Positions 38,701 through 38,827 of a stretch of DNA of 38,827 nt are shown piece after piece; the first letter of the stretch is position 1, and every line of letters begins with the position of its first letter. The stretch is from Paraburkholderia sp. NMBU_R16 (GTDB lineage Bacteria; Pseudomonadota; Gammaproteobacteria; Burkholderiales; Burkholderiaceae): positions 1-38,827 of the forward strand of contig NZ_JAAAYE010000053.1 in assembly GCF_013282575.1 (NCBI RefSeq). Reading direction: 5' to 3'. The notes beneath the pieces were generated by a model, which was given only the letters and a program-made list of their open reading frames with translations, was not told where the DNA came from and made no database searches. The translations under genes were made by a program, and so were the position numbers.

Positions 38701-38827
38701 TGCGTATTCCAGGCCAAAGCGAACGCGGATTCCAGAGCAAACCGAACGCGGTTTCCACGGCAAAGCGAACGCTGATTCCACGGCAAACCGAACGCATATT
38801 CCACGCGTAAGCGAACGATAGGAAGGA
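38701..38827 (+). mobile_element. Five 23-bp tandem repeats, candidate IS21-family left end (partial)
   Basis: Starting one base after a TG dinucleotide at 38701, five contiguous 23-bp units (38702-38816) share TTCCA, a short variable stretch, AAA(G/C)CGAAC. The G/C position alternates G, C, G, C, G. Multiple ordered repeats just inside a TG terminus are the transposase-binding arrangement of IS21-family elements, whose genes would follow to the right, beyond the window. A plasmid iteron array is the main alternative. The last eleven bases are unassigned. Confidence 0.5.

Noticed and set aside
38702-38816. Tandem repeats considered as a CRISPR array
   Set aside because: Units are contiguous without unique spacers and no cas gene is present.

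Overview
The window looks like a catabolic accessory region from a Burkholderiales bacterium (Paraburkholderia, Caballeronia or Burkholderia type). This rests on GC-rich coding sequence, long tightly packed operons, four classes of carboxylate transporter, and protein families typical of the large secondary replicons of that group. The assignment is from protein style only; no rRNA or marker gene is present.

Module 1 (about 0.5-14.5 kb, minus strand) is a 14-kb unidirectional cluster. In transcription order it encodes an MFS transporter, a metallo-beta-lactamase-fold lactonase, an SDR, an MmgE/PrpD protein, a 3-hydroxyisobutyrate-dehydrogenase (HIBADH)-type enzyme, a NIPSNAP protein, a second HIBADH-type enzyme, an aldehyde dehydrogenase, a carboxymuconolactone decarboxylase (CMD) protein, a second MFS transporter, a third HIBADH-type enzyme, a cupin, a two-domain CMD protein, an atypical phosphoglycerate-mutase-like protein and a GntR/FCD regulator. 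Closely related half-sites (ATTGT / GACA) sit in a sigma70-type promoter before the first MFS gene, in an internal promoter before the small CMD gene, and over the ribosome binding site of gntR. The last gene therefore probably controls the whole cluster.

Module 2 (14.8-25.0 kb) has a divergent LysR gene and then a plus-strand operon: fused TRAP permease (DctQM), Tat-exported DctP, HpaI-type aldolase, dienelactone hydrolase, D-2-hydroxyacid dehydrogenase, 2-keto-4-pentenoate-type hydratase, aldehyde dehydrogenase and a second LysR. Hydratase, aldolase and aldehyde dehydrogenase together are the logic of a lower meta-cleavage-like route ending in pyruvate plus an acid.

Module 3 (25.0-34.6 kb, minus strand) encodes LeuC, LeuD and LeuB paralogues without LeuA, then an ABC importer with two paralogous binding proteins, an SDR, a fumarylacetoacetase-family hydrolase and an SMP-30 lactonase. 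Module 4 (34.8-37.2 kb) is a divergent GntR/FCD regulator and UxaA/GarD-type sugar-acid dehydratase pair with a perfect FadR-type operator between them.

The right end (37.2-38.8 kb) is mobile-element debris: a frameshifted P4-type integrase remnant, a ribbon-helix-helix protein, strong hairpins, a GC-rich block that looks like a structured RNA, and five 23-bp tandem repeats beginning at a TG dinucleotide, consistent with an IS21-family end. The left 127 bp also carry paired repeats resembling an IS21-family end. The catabolic block thus appears to be bracketed by mobile DNA. Substrates of all four modules are inferred only at class level (lactones, unsaturated or branched oxo- and hydroxy-acids, sugar acids).
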